Positions 43,619 through 53,336 of a DNA stretch of 64,000 nucleotides are shown piece by piece. A program made the translations under genes and the position numbers. The notes under the pieces are model-generated. The model made no database searches and was not told the DNA's origin. It was given only the letters and a program-made list of their open reading frames with translations. Position 1 is the stretch's first letter. Each line of letters starts with the position of its first letter. The stretch is taken from contig NZ_NFLJ01000002.1 in assembly GCF_002160865.1 (NCBI RefSeq), positions 49,015 to 113,014 of the forward strand. Reading direction: 5' to 3'. The DNA is from Massiliimicrobium timonense. Lineage in GTDB: Bacteria; Bacillota_I; Bacilli_A; Erysipelotrichales; Coprobacillaceae.

Positions 43619-44512
43619 CTATCCTATGATTTTCCAGTTGCTATCCTTATGTAGCGTCAGCTCATACTGTGAAATCTGCGTTGCCTTTGTCTGGTTGTCA
43701 ATAAACTTCACAGCCACCTTGACCTTGACGTTATCTCCGTCAGCCGTGAACACGGGATTGACTAATTCCGAATAGAGATAGTCTCCGTTTATGGGTTCAA
43801 GAGCATTTCCCGCCACATAGTAGGCAAGCTCCGTTTCCGTAGCCGTAGGGTACAGCTTGAAGAATGTTTCCAGAAACGCCGTAGCGTCATTCACGGTATC
43901 AGCGTCCACGCTGTTGTCCGCTTCCTGCATTTTCGGCTCATAGTCTGATTTTTCCACATCAGGGGAGAGCGTCGGGTTCTGTATGATAACCATATCTCCG
44001 CCAGCGTCCACATGGACTTTCACGGTATAGGTTTCTGACACGTTCCTTGTCTGGTCGCCCTCTTTTATCTGCTGATCTACTTCGTAGGCAACAATAAAAG
44101 CGTTCTCCCCAGACTGCGCCACGTCCCAGATAAGCACGTCCGTAACGGCAGAGCTGGTCGGTATGTCAGCTCTTATGGTATCAACATTTAAGTCCTGCAA
44201 CTCCTTTGTCAGATACCCGCTGATTGCCTGTGTCCTTGCTTCGATAGCTTCCTTTGTATTGCTCCAAGTATAATAGGACTTCGCAAAGTTCTTCACGAAA
44301 TTTTCAATCCCATTGGTGTCATTTAAGCGTAGCTCTATGGTTTCCGTTTCATGTACCGTGTGCATATCAATGGCGGTAAAGTTCTTATATACACCAAAGC
44401 TCACGCTCGCAAGCAACACCACCCAAAGGGCGATAACGGTTTTCCTGCGCGTCCCCACCTTGACGGTACGGACTTTCTTTTCTTTTATTGGTTTTTCTTT
44501 CTTCTTGAACAT
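43619..44512 (-). CDS. Tn916 Orf13-like conjugation channel protein (TcpC family)
   Basis: This 297-residue protein has a basic cytoplasmic N-terminus, one transmembrane helix (about residues 28-46) and two NTF2-like extracytoplasmic domains, the layout of TcpC/ConC (VirB8-like) proteins. It should join the mating channel at the cell envelope. I prefer the ATG at 44512, because the ATG at 44521 overlaps the AAAGGA ribosome site. It is the last gene of the transfer operon. Confidence 0.9.
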   Translation of the reverse strand: MFKKKEKPIKEKKVRTVKVGTRRKTVIALWVVLLASVSFGVYKNFTAIDMHTVHETETIELRLNDTNGIENFVKNFAKSYYTWSNTKEAIEARTQAISGYLTKELQDLNVDTIRADIPTSSAVTDVLIWDVAQSGENAFIVAYEVDQQIKEGDQTRNVSETYTVKVHVDAGGDMVIIQNPTLSPDVEKSDYEPKMQEADNSVDADTVNDATAFLETFFKLYPTATETELAYYVAGNALEPINGDYLYSELVNPVFTADGDNVKVKVAVKFIDNQTKATQISQYELTLHKDSNWKIIG

Positions 44513-44530
44513 GATTTCCATTCCTTTCTT

Positions 44531-45538
44531 TTATTGCTTAATTCTTCCTGCGCCTATCAAGTGCTGTTGCCAGTAGGAGCTGGTAAGGTCGGCATATCCG
44601 ATAGGGTCGCCTGCATGGTACATCTGGTTGTTTCCCACATAGATACCTACATGGGTAACATACGTCCCTGCATTGTAGGTACTGTGGAAGAACACCAAAT
44701 CCCCAGCCTGCGCCTGTGAAAGCGTGATATGCTGGGTAGCGTCATACTGTTCCTGTGCAGTTCTCGGCAGGCTGATACCCGCCTTGCCGTAACACCACTG
44801 TACCAGACCTGAACAGTCAAAAGAGGTATTCGGGTTGCTCCCGCCGTACACATAACTCCAGCCCTGATATTTGAGGGCTTCATTCATTATCTTCTGTGCC
44901 AGCTCGCCCGACACCTGATGAACAACGAGGTACTGGTTCACAAGCTCCACATAGAACATATTCCCGTAGCCGTAACGCCAGCCCCCATTTTTCTTCACGG
45001 CGACAGGGTTCGTATAGGTTACTTTCTTCCCGCCAGACTTTTCATGGGCGAAATTCTCTGCCAGCGTGAAGCTGTGCTTCTTTCCGTTCTTCGCCACATA
45101 GTCAAGATAACCACCGCCGTAGTTATAGGACTGTATGACAGAATTTATATCAGTAATCCCTTTGTTTTCCGCTGAAGAAAGCAGGGAAGCGAAATACTTG
45201 CACCCCTGCTTTATGGACTCCTCGGTACTAAGGGAATTAGGCGGTAAGCCCATGCTCTCGGAGCTTTGCATAACGTCCTCGGCTGTCCCGCCACTTTCCA
45301 CCTGTATAATGGCAAGAAGCACGTTCACATACTCGGAAATGCCATACTCCTTTGCGTACTTTTCTACCATTGGCTGATGTTTGAGGACTTCTGCGGATAA
45401 ATTCATACCCGTATAGGAAGAAGAATAGTTGTCCCCGCTGTCGTCATCGTCTGCGCTGATAATCACCCCAAAGAACAGGACAATGACAAGCAGGAACGGA
45501 AACAGACTGCTGATAATGGCGAGATGTCTTAGTTTCAT
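44531..45538 (-). CDS. Tn916 Orf14-like bifunctional cell-wall hydrolase
   Basis: This 335-residue CwlT-type protein has an N-terminal membrane anchor, a lysozyme-like transglycosylase domain (about residues 52-165, AIIQVESGGT with the catalytic Glu, and YNYGGGYLDYV) and a C-terminal NlpC/P60 peptidase (about 215-330: TSFDCSGLVQW with Cys, and THVGIYVG with His). It opens the peptidoglycan for the mating channel. It overlaps the orf15-like gene by 4 bases. Confidence 0.94.
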   Translation of the reverse strand: MKLRHLAIISSLFPFLLVIVLFFGVIISADDDDSGDNYSSSYTGMNLSAEVLKHQPMVEKYAKEYGISEYVNVLLAIIQVESGGTAEDVMQSSESMGLPPNSLSTEESIKQGCKYFASLLSSAENKGITDINSVIQSYNYGGGYLDYVAKNGKKHSFTLAENFAHEKSGGKKVTYTNPVAVKKNGGWRYGYGNMFYVELVNQYLVVHQVSGELAQKIMNEALKYQGWSYVYGGSNPNTSFDCSGLVQWCYGKAGISLPRTAQEQYDATQHITLSQAQAGDLVFFHSTYNAGTYVTHVGIYVGNNQMYHAGDPIGYADLTSSYWQQHLIGAGRIKQ

Positions 45539-47640
45539 TTCCTGCGTCCTTTCTTAGGTGTGGTTTTCTTCGTGGTCTGCTTTGTACTCCTGCTGGCTGT
45601 CTGCGTCTGTTGGCGGGTACTGGTGCGCTCTGTCTTGCTGGTCTGCTCTGTGCCAGAAGCAAGGGGACGCTCCTTGACGGTCTGCGCTTTTGACGGCTCG
45701 GTATGTACCTTGTCCGTAGCTCCTTTTCCAGAAGTAACGGGACGCTTCACTTCCTGCGCTTTCTCTGCGCTTTGCCTTGATGTGGCGGTAACGGGTCGCT
45801 CATGGGTACGGGTAGCTTCCGCTGATCCGTCCCTGCTTCGCTGTCGTGCTTCCTGTGCTTTCTGCATTTCCATGCGCTTGCCAGCGATATTGTCCCTGTG
45901 CCTTTGTAGCTTCTCGGCACGTTCGCTCTGGCGGGTTTCCTGTCCCTGCACGACACCACGCTTAAATTCGGACACACTTTCCTTTGCCTTTTCCTTTGCG
46001 GAGTGGACAGCGTAGGCGGTCTGGGTCGGCATATCTTTGATATTCTCCCTGACAGCCGTTGCCTTGTCCTTGACCTTGTTCTTTGTATCAAGCACCGCAC
46101 CTACGGCAGAGCCGACACGCCCGCTGACAGACTGGTTGCTTCTGCTTTCTCTGGAAGTCGGCGCTTTTGTCTTTCTTCCAGAGCTGGCTACGGCACTTCC
46201 AGCCACCGCACCAGCCACGCTTCCAACCCCAACGGCTTTTGCGATACGGTGTTCCATTCGCCTAGCCCTGTGTCGCATGAACAGATAAGGACGGCGGAAT
46301 ATCCTGCGTCCCATTTGCTGGCTGTCCCCCGCATTGAGGGAGAACATACTCATCAGGTCGCCCAGCTTCATGTAAATGCCAGCGAAACATACTATCTGTA
46401 AGAACGCTATCATAAAGAACGGATAGTCCGTGGAAATGTTATAAAACATACTGGAAATACTAAACGCCACCGTTACGATAAGGGTTATCCCCGCCCTTGT
46501 CATTATGGTATTGAACACTCGCACGATTGCCTGTTTTGCCATGTTCTCATAAGTCGGTATCATGGAGAGCAGGAAGCTAATCGGCAGGAACATGGCGAAG
46601 ATAATAAATAATATCTGGGAAAATATCATCATGCCTGTTAAGAGGAACACGAACACCGTTATCCCCAGATTGAAGATAAGCAGGAAGAACACCATTCCCA
46701 GACGGTTAATGACCTGCGGGATTGTCAGGTTGTCATTGTCGTTGTCCTCGATTTCCTCAATCACAACGTCCTCTCTGGTTTCCCCGTCCTCGTCAGACGG
46801 GCTTGCCGATACAAGGGCTTCCACACGGTCAGAGCCGATTTCCTCTATATCACTGTTGCCAAACTGCAAGAGTAGCCACGGTTGTTGCACCTGTATGGAG
46901 AACAGGCTGTCCCTTATCAGGTCTACGCTGTCCTTGCCCTTGCTCTCGCTGTCGGGGAGCATGATTTTTGTCCCCAAGTCCAGCGAAGCGGTACTTATAT
47001 CGCTGGAAAAGTCATTTATCTTCTTGATGTAGTCGGGAGCGTAGGCGATAAAGGAAGCGGACAGAATGAACACCACAACAAAGTTGACAACGGCGTGAAG
47101 TGCCTTGCTGGTTTCCCTCTTGATAAGTCCCGTATAGGCAACGTAGATACCCACGATAAGGATAATCAGGAGCAAAAATCCCACATAAAAGCCTGTGCTT
47201 CCAAAGCCGTTCTTTGTCACGCCCGCTAGGGTCTGTATGCTCTTTCCGATACTGTCTGCCATGTCATTGATGAAGTCCAGCTTATACGCCTGCTGGACAA
47301 CGTACCCCGTGGCATTGGAAAGATAAAGGCTTATCGTCCAGATAAAGTTGGTAATGCAGTAAAGCCCGTACTGCACTGATTTTCCGATACCGTCCAGCCA
47401 GTTCCACGGAAGCCAGCCCCAGCTATTATCCACATAGAAGTCAAGCTGGTAGTTTTCCAGCGGGTACTTTGAATAGAGGTTGTCCGCATTTACCGTGTCG
47501 TCCACCAGCCCCGAAGCATGGGCGACCGTCCCCAAAAGAGAGAGGAACACGACAGCGGTAACAAGGATAACAAGAGTTATCTTAAAAAAGCGAAAGAGCT
47601 TCTTTTTTGTAAGAAGCCCTCTAATCTTATCTTTCATCAC
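45535..47640 (-). CDS. Tn916 Orf15-like polytopic channel protein
   Basis: This 701-residue protein has an N-terminal transmembrane helix, a central membrane region with about six to seven helices (roughly residues 150-440) and a long, basic, low-complexity cytoplasmic tail (about 450-701) rich in Arg, Lys, Thr and Gln. The layout fits the VirB6/ConG-type channel component. It overlaps the ATPase gene upstream by 4 bases and the hydrolase gene downstream by 4. Confidence 0.9.
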   Translation of the reverse strand: MMKDKIRGLLTKKKLFRFFKITLVILVTAVVFLSLLGTVAHASGLVDDTVNADNLYSKYPLENYQLDFYVDNSWGWLPWNWLDGIGKSVQYGLYCITNFIWTISLYLSNATGYVVQQAYKLDFINDMADSIGKSIQTLAGVTKNGFGSTGFYVGFLLLIILIVGIYVAYTGLIKRETSKALHAVVNFVVVFILSASFIAYAPDYIKKINDFSSDISTASLDLGTKIMLPDSESKGKDSVDLIRDSLFSIQVQQPWLLLQFGNSDIEEIGSDRVEALVSASPSDEDGETREDVVIEEIEDNDNDNLTIPQVINRLGMVFFLLIFNLGITVFVFLLTGMMIFSQILFIIFAMFLPISFLLSMIPTYENMAKQAIVRVFNTIMTRAGITLIVTVAFSISSMFYNISTDYPFFMIAFLQIVCFAGIYMKLGDLMSMFSLNAGDSQQMGRRIFRRPYLFMRHRARRMEHRIAKAVGVGSVAGAVAGSAVASSGRKTKAPTSRESRSNQSVSGRVGSAVGAVLDTKNKVKDKATAVRENIKDMPTQTAYAVHSAKEKAKESVSEFKRGVVQGQETRQSERAEKLQRHRDNIAGKRMEMQKAQEARQRSRDGSAEATRTHERPVTATSRQSAEKAQEVKRPVTSGKGATDKVHTEPSKAQTVKERPLASGTEQTSKTERTSTRQQTQTASRSTKQTTKKTTPKKGRRK

Positions 47641-50084
47641 TCCACCTCGCTTTTCACGGGCGGTCTGGTATCAAAGGCGTGTAATAGTTCTTCAAAGACA
47701 GGGTGTATCTGCACCACGCCCACACGCCCGTATAAGTCCTGCAATAAGCACTGACCGTTCTCCAAATCACGTAATCGCTTCTGGTTGTTCTCGTCCTCTG
47801 GGTCAATGCTGAAAAATTCCAGCGTCTGCTTTATCTCGTTTATATCCGTAGAACGGAACGCAAACTTCAAGCCGATATTGTTCTTCAAACTTTCCTTTGA
47901 CACGTCCCCAGAGCTTTGTGTGACGAAGTACACACCCGCCTGCATAGCTCGTCCTGCACGTACCAGCTTGTTGGAGAGGGTTTCCCCTTGTGCCACGTTG
48001 AGGAAAGCCCACGCTTCATCAAGGTCTACAATCTTAAAAATGCTTCTGTCGCTGTGGATAAAGTCAAGGCAAAAGGTACTAATGGCAATCATAATGGACA
48101 CGGACAACAGCTCAATGGTGGTGTATTCCTCAAAGGTCGTGTCCTTATCTGGCAGAACAAGGTCTGCTACCTGAATGATGTTAAGCTGTCGGTCAAGGCT
48201 GATACCGTTGTGTACGTTGCCGTCCGAGAACAAAAGCTGTGCAAAGTCATAGTCGGTAAAGCTGTCGATATGCTCCGCTATGTTGCGGGAGATAAGCGTG
48301 TCCTCGTTTCTCAGCTCGTCAATCACAAGGAGAAGCCCTCTCTTGTCGCTCTGCGCCACGGTACGGATTGCTTTTCTAAGGACTGGGAACTTCTCGCCGT
48401 CCCTAGAGGAAATCCCCGTAAGGAATGTTAAAATGTCGATTGCAAGGCTTTCAGCGTCCTTTACGTCCTGCATGATAACGAACGGGTCAAGAAGCCCAGC
48501 GTTTTCTTTCTCGCTGGTAAGGTTGACAATGTTTATCTCATGGGCGATTTCTGGGAGCGTTTCTTTCCAGCCCCCACGCTCGCTTTTAGGGTCAAGGATA
48601 ACCGCCTGCCCGCCAAAGAGGACAGAATAATATACTAACAGGTTATTGCTGAACGATTTCCCGCCACCCAAAGAGCCGACAAAGGCAGACGCTAAAGCAT
48701 TGGTTACTGTGCCTTTCACGCCCTGACTGGCAAGGGACGGCTGTAAGTAGACGTTTCTTCCCGTGTCCACGGAATAGCCGATATAGATACCTGTATTCTC
48801 GCCTAACTGCTGGGTCGCCCCAAAGCCAAGCCCTGCCAAGAAGTCGGATTTCACATACTGCACATAGTCGTTGATATAACGCTTGCTGGCTGGCAGAAAT
48901 TCAGAGTGAAGCCCCAGCATATCCCCAGCGGGACGGACGAGCTTCACGTTCAAATCGTCATAGAAATCCTTGACCTCATCACAGCGTCTTTTCAGCTCGT
49001 CAAGGTCGGGGGCTGATACACGGATAACGTAGGAGAGCTTATACATACTTTCCTTGCTCTGGTCGAGGTCGGCTTCCAGCTCGTCCACGCTGTCTAAAGC
49101 GTCCACCACATTACTGCTGGTTTCGCTCCCAGCGTTATATGCGTGGCTGTCAAGGTCTTTCAGCTCTTTCTTCTTGTTGCGGACAGTGGAGAGGGCTTTT
49201 CTGTTCCCGACGATTTCCACGTTCATGCTTGTATCAACGGGGAACGTGAACTGCTGTTGCTGGAAGTAGAATATCTCGCTGGACGGAAAATCAAGTTCCC
49301 CCACAATGGCGTTGACCGTGAAATAGGAAACATAGCTTTCGCTTTCCTCATGCTCCAAGCGCAAATGACGCTGGCTTTCCTCTATCAGACAGCGGGCGGG
49401 ACGGATAAGGTCATACTGCTTTAAGAGGGTTTCCTTTTTCAGCTTCTTCTTAGGAAGCTGGTACTGGTAGTCCTCATAGGCAATCCCGCTTCTGCCGTAA
49501 AGGTGTTCAATGAGATAGCCAAAATCGCTGGTTTCCAGACGGCGCACCTTGAAACGGCGGGAGATTTTGTTTTCCAGTAACTTTTCCATTTTTAGGTAGC
49601 GGTTGATTTCATCATCTGGCATGGAAACGAAGTCATTCATCAGCGTGTGGTTCACTTCATGCAAAAACTCCTTGAACGTCATAAATACGGATTTCTTCAC
49701 GCTCTGTAAATTCAGCGGTTCATCTGTTACCATGAGCTTGAAGCCGAGGAAGAAGCGGTAGTCCACCTGATTGTCCCCAATCATGGAAACAAGGGCTTCC
49801 GTCTGCTCGTCTATCTTCTCAAAAGCAACGTCTTTCAATCGCCCTGTTACCAGCTTCTTTGACTGCTCCTGTATACTGCGGATTGAGCTTTCTGTCGCTA
49901 TCTGCAAGGCGTGTATCTTTCCCTCACGGGACTGGGCGATAAGCTGGCGGAAGCTGTCATGCACGATAAATTTCTGCTCCGCCGATAAGAATGAATAATT
50001 GTAAGGTATCAGCTCATAGTAGGCGAACACCTCATTGTCTTTGTTCCAGACAAGGTTGTTGTCGATATATTTAATCGGGTACAT
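47637..50084 (-). CDS. Tn916 Orf16-like VirB4 ATPase
   Basis: This 815-residue ATPase powers the mating channel. Walker A is SLGGGKSFSNNL (about residues 475-486) and Walker B is KIVDLDEAWAFLN (about 685-697), with a VTQSSGD sensor segment. The N-terminal third is the VirB4/ConE-type domain that contacts the membrane channel. Its start lies inside the end of the orf17-like gene. Confidence 0.93.
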   Translation of the reverse strand: MYPIKYIDNNLVWNKDNEVFAYYELIPYNYSFLSAEQKFIVHDSFRQLIAQSREGKIHALQIATESSIRSIQEQSKKLVTGRLKDVAFEKIDEQTEALVSMIGDNQVDYRFFLGFKLMVTDEPLNLQSVKKSVFMTFKEFLHEVNHTLMNDFVSMPDDEINRYLKMEKLLENKISRRFKVRRLETSDFGYLIEHLYGRSGIAYEDYQYQLPKKKLKKETLLKQYDLIRPARCLIEESQRHLRLEHEESESYVSYFTVNAIVGELDFPSSEIFYFQQQQFTFPVDTSMNVEIVGNRKALSTVRNKKKELKDLDSHAYNAGSETSSNVVDALDSVDELEADLDQSKESMYKLSYVIRVSAPDLDELKRRCDEVKDFYDDLNVKLVRPAGDMLGLHSEFLPASKRYINDYVQYVKSDFLAGLGFGATQQLGENTGIYIGYSVDTGRNVYLQPSLASQGVKGTVTNALASAFVGSLGGGKSFSNNLLVYYSVLFGGQAVILDPKSERGGWKETLPEIAHEINIVNLTSEKENAGLLDPFVIMQDVKDAESLAIDILTFLTGISSRDGEKFPVLRKAIRTVAQSDKRGLLLVIDELRNEDTLISRNIAEHIDSFTDYDFAQLLFSDGNVHNGISLDRQLNIIQVADLVLPDKDTTFEEYTTIELLSVSIMIAISTFCLDFIHSDRSIFKIVDLDEAWAFLNVAQGETLSNKLVRAGRAMQAGVYFVTQSSGDVSKESLKNNIGLKFAFRSTDINEIKQTLEFFSIDPEDENNQKRLRDLENGQCLLQDLYGRVGVVQIHPVFEELLHAFDTRPPVKSEVE

Positions 50085-50460
50085 ACATCACACTCCTAAC
50101 TGCCGTAATAGGTTCGCTGAAAATTTCCTTTTCCAGCTTTACGGCTTTTCCTGCATAGGTTACTTTTGGTCGGACGGCATAGCAAAGCTGTGACTTTAGG
50201 AAGCTGTAAGGCTTCTTGCCGTCAAAGGTTTTCTGGCTCATAAACCAAGTGAGGGCGACGGGAATACCGAAGTATTTGAGGAACGCCCCCTCAATCATGG
50301 AAAGGGGCGGGAAGTCCCCAAAGAGAATGACGATAAACTCGGTTATCACAAACCATGTAATCTGGGTAAAGGTAACAGGGAATGGGAGATTGAAGTCATT
50401 GATTGCGTATAAGACTTTCTCCACGTTCCAGATACCCGTGTAGCTTTTTATCTTTTTCAA
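50071..50460 (-). CDS. Tn916 Orf17-like channel protein (TcpE family)
   Basis: This 129-residue protein has two hydrophobic helices in the middle (about residues 34-70) and a basic C-terminal part, matching TcpE/ConD (VirB3-like) proteins. It overlaps the VirB4-like gene by 14 bases. An AGGAGCTG site precedes the ATG. Confidence 0.88.
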   Translation of the reverse strand: MKKIKSYTGIWNVEKVLYAINDFNLPFPVTFTQITWFVITEFIVILFGDFPPLSMIEGAFLKYFGIPVALTWFMSQKTFDGKKPYSFLKSQLCYAVRPKVTYAGKAVKLEKEIFSEPITAVRSVMYVPD

Positions 50461-50577
50461 TTCGTTTCAGCTCCTTTCATTGTTCTTTGAAATAGAAAAG
50501 GACAGCCGTATTTCAGACTGTCCCTGATAGAAAAAGCTGTCAGGAGCGACACGGGTTGTCGCTGATCTGCCAGCCCC

Positions 50578-51078
50578 TTATTTGATTTCACACATACCGT
50601 ATCTTGTTTCTATGAAATAGCCCTCGATTTCCAAGTCCCTGCCGTATGCTTCACAGTCAATGTAGTATCGCAGGCTAGGCGGTATTTCTCCCAGCGTGTT
50701 CAGCTCATAAGCAAAGTGATACGCCACGTCTGCCATTGTTTCACAGCCTGTATAGCAATAGATACGGTCTAGGTTGTCCGCCAGTTCTTCCAGACTTCCA
50801 AAGTAGGATTTAAAATCGTCCAGCTTGTCTAAGACTTCTTCTGGGAAGTCCTGTATTGTGTAATACAAGTCATTCAGTTCCCTAATGGAGATAAATTCCT
50901 CAATCTCACAGGGGAAGTTGTCTGTATCATGGACAGCGTATTCCTCATAGTATTCATTCAAGCCAATACGCTCCGCTACATCTTCCTCGTCAATGGGGAA
51001 AGAGAACCAGTCGCCCACAAGCTCGCCCTCATTGTACTTGCCAAGATTAGCGATATACACACGCATATCCTCAACCAT
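50578..51078 (-). CDS. ardA: Antirestriction protein ArdA, copy 1
   Basis: This 166-residue acidic protein mimics bent B-DNA and inhibits Type I restriction enzymes. It has the ArdA pattern: RVYIANLGKYNEGEL (about residues 5-19), IDEEDVAERIG (about 28-38) and the final segment YIDCEAYGRDLE...FIET. Acidic residues are spread along the surface as expected. It lies 17 bases downstream of a second ardA. Confidence 0.93.
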   Translation of the reverse strand: MVEDMRVYIANLGKYNEGELVGDWFSFPIDEEDVAERIGLNEYYEEYAVHDTDNFPCEIEEFISIRELNDLYYTIQDFPEEVLDKLDDFKSYFGSLEELADNLDRIYCYTGCETMADVAYHFAYELNTLGEIPPSLRYYIDCEAYGRDLEIEGYFIETRYGMCEIK

Positions 51079-51095
51079 TCAGCCACACCTCTTTT

Positions 51096-51590
51096 CTATG
51101 GAAGCTCATAGATACCGTGGTCGGTTTCTACAAAGCGTCCGTTGTCGTCAAGGTACTGCCCGTAGGCTTCAAAGTCAAAGTAGCGGACGACGCTTTCTGG
51201 CAGGGACGCATAGGCTGGGTTCTGGGAGAGGACTTTTTCTGCAACGGCGGTCATGTTACGGCAGTCGGCATAATGGATAATGTCATTCTTCAAGCGGAAC
51301 AGCTCGTCAAGGCTGGTAAAGTAGCACATCAGCTCCCCGTAATCTTCTCGTATGTCAGCGGGCAGGGCTTCATACTGGTAAGCCATTTCATTGAGCTTTT
51401 GGATAGAAGTATCTTCCATGACCTCATCAGCAAAGGGAAGCTCCTTGTCTACAATGAAGTAGCCGTCCGCACTGTCAATCCCAAGTTTTTCTTCCAGCTC
51501 GTCCTCATTCACTGGCAGGGAAAACCAAAAAGCTCTGATTTCTCCGCTTCTGGGTTCTCTTGCTTCCAGTCGAACACGCATTTCATTCAC
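51096..51590 (-). CDS. ardA: Antirestriction protein ArdA, copy 2
   Basis: This 164-residue protein is a diverged ArdA paralogue: RVRLEAREPRSGEIRAFWFSLP is its extent near residues 5-26, followed by NEDELEEKLGID and a C-terminal YFDFEAYGQYLDDN. The two copies share architecture but differ widely, so this is not a recent duplication. The start overlaps the end of the orf19-like gene by 8 bases. Two ArdA variants may widen the range of restriction systems inhibited. Confidence 0.9.
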   Translation of the reverse strand: MNEMRVRLEAREPRSGEIRAFWFSLPVNEDELEEKLGIDSADGYFIVDKELPFADEVMEDTSIQKLNEMAYQYEALPADIREDYGELMCYFTSLDELFRLKNDIIHYADCRNMTAVAEKVLSQNPAYASLPESVVRYFDFEAYGQYLDDNGRFVETDHGIYELP

Positions 51591-51801
51591 GGTTCATCAC
51601 GTCCTTTCTTTGTAATGCTTCTTGTATGGTGGCGTAAGGCACACCAAATACATAGCGTGAAAAATCTTCCAGTTGATTTTCTGGATAGTCCGACAAGCAA
51701 AGGCGTTTCATCTCATACCAGACCGCACGCTTTTTGTAGGGCAGGTCAGAGAGATAGGGACAGCCGACTTTTGCCTGCATATCAGTAAAAATATCTTTCA
51801 A
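51583..51801 (-). CDS. Small transposon protein at the orf19 position
   Basis: This 72-residue protein has a compact helical pattern (YLSDLPYKKRAVWYEMKRL, about residues 17-35). It occupies the place of the small conserved gene before ardA in Tn916-like elements. It overlaps the start of ardA copy 2 by 8 bases. Its function is unknown. Confidence 0.65.
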   Translation of the reverse strand: MKDIFTDMQAKVGCPYLSDLPYKKRAVWYEMKRLCLSDYPENQLEDFSRYVFGVPYATIQEALQRKDVMNRE

Positions 51802-51835
51802 GCAATCACTCCAATCTGAAATTTGAATATAGAAA

Positions 51836-51864
51836 AAGCGGTCAATCGTTTAGACTAACCGCTT
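51836..51864 (-). terminator. Repeated hairpin terminator, copy 1
   Basis: AAGCGGT (51836-51842) pairs with ACCGCTT (51858-51864), and a U tract follows on the minus strand. A nearly identical 29-base hairpin lies at 56286-56314. Both sit just downstream of accessory genes that Tn916 lacks. Confidence 0.7.
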
Positions 51865-51897
51865 GTGAATATGGGTATGTAGTTGTTAAACGGGTAT

Positions 51898-52347
51898 TTA
51901 TCTGCTTTTCCACTTATCATTAAAATTGTTCACTTCACTCATTCCAAACAAAGCTAACACAAAAGAAACAATGATGATTGAAATAGTAGTCGCTGAAATA
52001 GACTGCATGAAATAATCTACGATATTCAAGCCTATAAATGTTGCAACCGTATCTAATAAAAGATACATAATGACAGCAGATTGTTTGTTTATCTTTTCAA
52101 GCGCAAGTAATGCTTTTGGTAACGCACTAGCAAGCAAATTGAGTGGATAGGAAATAATTGTTGCGATTATAAAGAATAAAACAACACTTCCAACAGACGT
52201 ATAGTAAAAACCAAATAATCTCATTACAGCTCCACATATTAAAGCAATAATGGACAATACGCCAACAACCAACACTCCACCTATCAAGAAAGTAACAATT
52301 TTTTCTTTATTTGTATTCCCTAATTTTTTTATGTTTATTTGCACCAA
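51898..52347 (-). CDS. YrvL-like membrane protein
   Basis: This 149-residue protein has four hydrophobic helices (about residues 20-45, 52-72, 92-112, 118-138) with the charged ends KLGNTNKEK and NNFNDKWK, as in the YrvL family of small membrane regulators. AT-rich composition compared with neighbouring transposon genes marks it as an addition. It lies downstream of the GNAT gene, ending before a repeated terminator hairpin. Confidence 0.6.
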   Translation of the reverse strand: MVQINIKKLGNTNKEKIVTFLIGGVLVVGVLSIIALICGAVMRLFGFYYTSVGSVVLFFIIATIISYPLNLLASALPKALLALEKINKQSAVIMYLLLDTVATFIGLNIVDYFMQSISATTISIIIVSFVLALFGMSEVNNFNDKWKSR

Positions 52348-52380
52348 ATACAGCTTATTACTTGTTATACAAACTGGGAT

Positions 52381-52914
52381 TTAGCATTTTAGATATAACC
52401 TATATTGCATTCCATTACGGTGTATTGTCCCATTATTACATTCATAGTCGATATCCTTTTCATACTTAAATCCAAGTTTTTGCATTACATTTCCAGAATT
52501 AGGATTTTCTTTTGCAAATCTACCGACGATTTCCGTAACATGAAGCTCTTGCACGGCAAACCTGATAATCTCTTTCATAGCTTCTGTTGTATATCCTTTT
52601 CCCCAATATTTCTTGCCTAAATTATATCCAATCTCCCAACAAGAAACTTCATCTTCATAATAGATAAGACCAGTTCCTATCAGTTCATTGGTTTCTTTTA
52701 GAACAATCGCAAAGCGATACCAATCATTCTTGCTGATTTGCTCTAACTCAAAAGAAATCCATTCTTTTGTTTTTTCAATATCATTATGGCTACTCCAAAA
52801 CATATATTTTGCAACATCGGCATCACTTTCCCAACAACAAAAAACATCTTGTACGTCTGCTGTATTAAAGGGTCTTAGTATAAGTCTATCCGTTTCCAAA
52901 ATAGGAGTTTTCAT
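52381..52914 (-). CDS. GNAT-family acetyltransferase (RimJ/RimL type)
   Basis: This 177-residue protein has the RimL-like opening ETDRLILRPF (about residues 7-16), IGYNLGKKYWGKGYTTEAMKE (about 94-114) with the acetyl-CoA-binding loop, and NPNSGNVMQKLGF (about 137-149). It could acetylate a drug, peptide or ribosomal protein. It is AT-rich and, with the YrvL-like gene, forms an inserted cargo unit in the transposon. Confidence 0.85.
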   Translation of the reverse strand: MKTPILETDRLILRPFNTADVQDVFCCWESDADVAKYMFWSSHNDIEKTKEWISFELEQISKNDWYRFAIVLKETNELIGTGLIYYEDEVSCWEIGYNLGKKYWGKGYTTEAMKEIIRFAVQELHVTEIVGRFAKENPNSGNVMQKLGFKYEKDIDYECNNGTIHRNGMQYRLYLKC

Positions 52915-53114
52915 TCCACATCACCTCAACTTCCAATTTGTTAATTTCATACCCACATTATATCAGTTTGATTTCAGCCATTCAATGAAATTCATCTGTG
53001 GCTGTCTTTTTATCCGTGTACCATTCCGTTACCCCCTTTCATTCCCCCTTAGCCCACTCCCAAAGGGGGATAGGTACGTTTGCGGTGGGCGCAAACGGCG
53101 GATTTCAAATAAGA

Positions 53115-53336
53115 TTATGCGCCGATAATCTTATTGAACAGCTCTAAGAGTACGTCCTTGACACCGCCCGCATTGAACACAAGCCCTACGGCAACAAGGG
53201 CAACCACAAGGAAGCCGATAAGTTTTGAAAATTCACGCTTGAAGCCCAAGTAGATACCAATGACTACGATTGCCATAAGCACAAGGCTCTGTGCGTTGCT
53301 TAAAAACCAGTTGTATAAGTTCTGTCCAAAATTCAT
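53115..53336 (-). CDS. TcpD-family membrane protein
   Basis: This 73-residue protein has two transmembrane helices (about residues 15-32 and 37-54) and the conserved FNAGGVKD start of the last helix. It matches the TcpD-like small membrane proteins of Tn916-type transfer operons. Its ATG lies right at the end of a 44-codon gene. Confidence 0.82.
   Translation of the reverse strand: MNFGQNLYNWFLSNAQSLVLMAIVVIGIYLGFKREFSKLIGFLVVALVAVGLVFNAGGVKDVLLELFNKIIGA

Noticed and set aside
45560..47229. Long plus-strand frames opposite the orf15-like gene
   Set aside because: They are antisense to a well-supported conjugation gene with low-complexity GC-rich codons, which commonly opens frames on the other strand.
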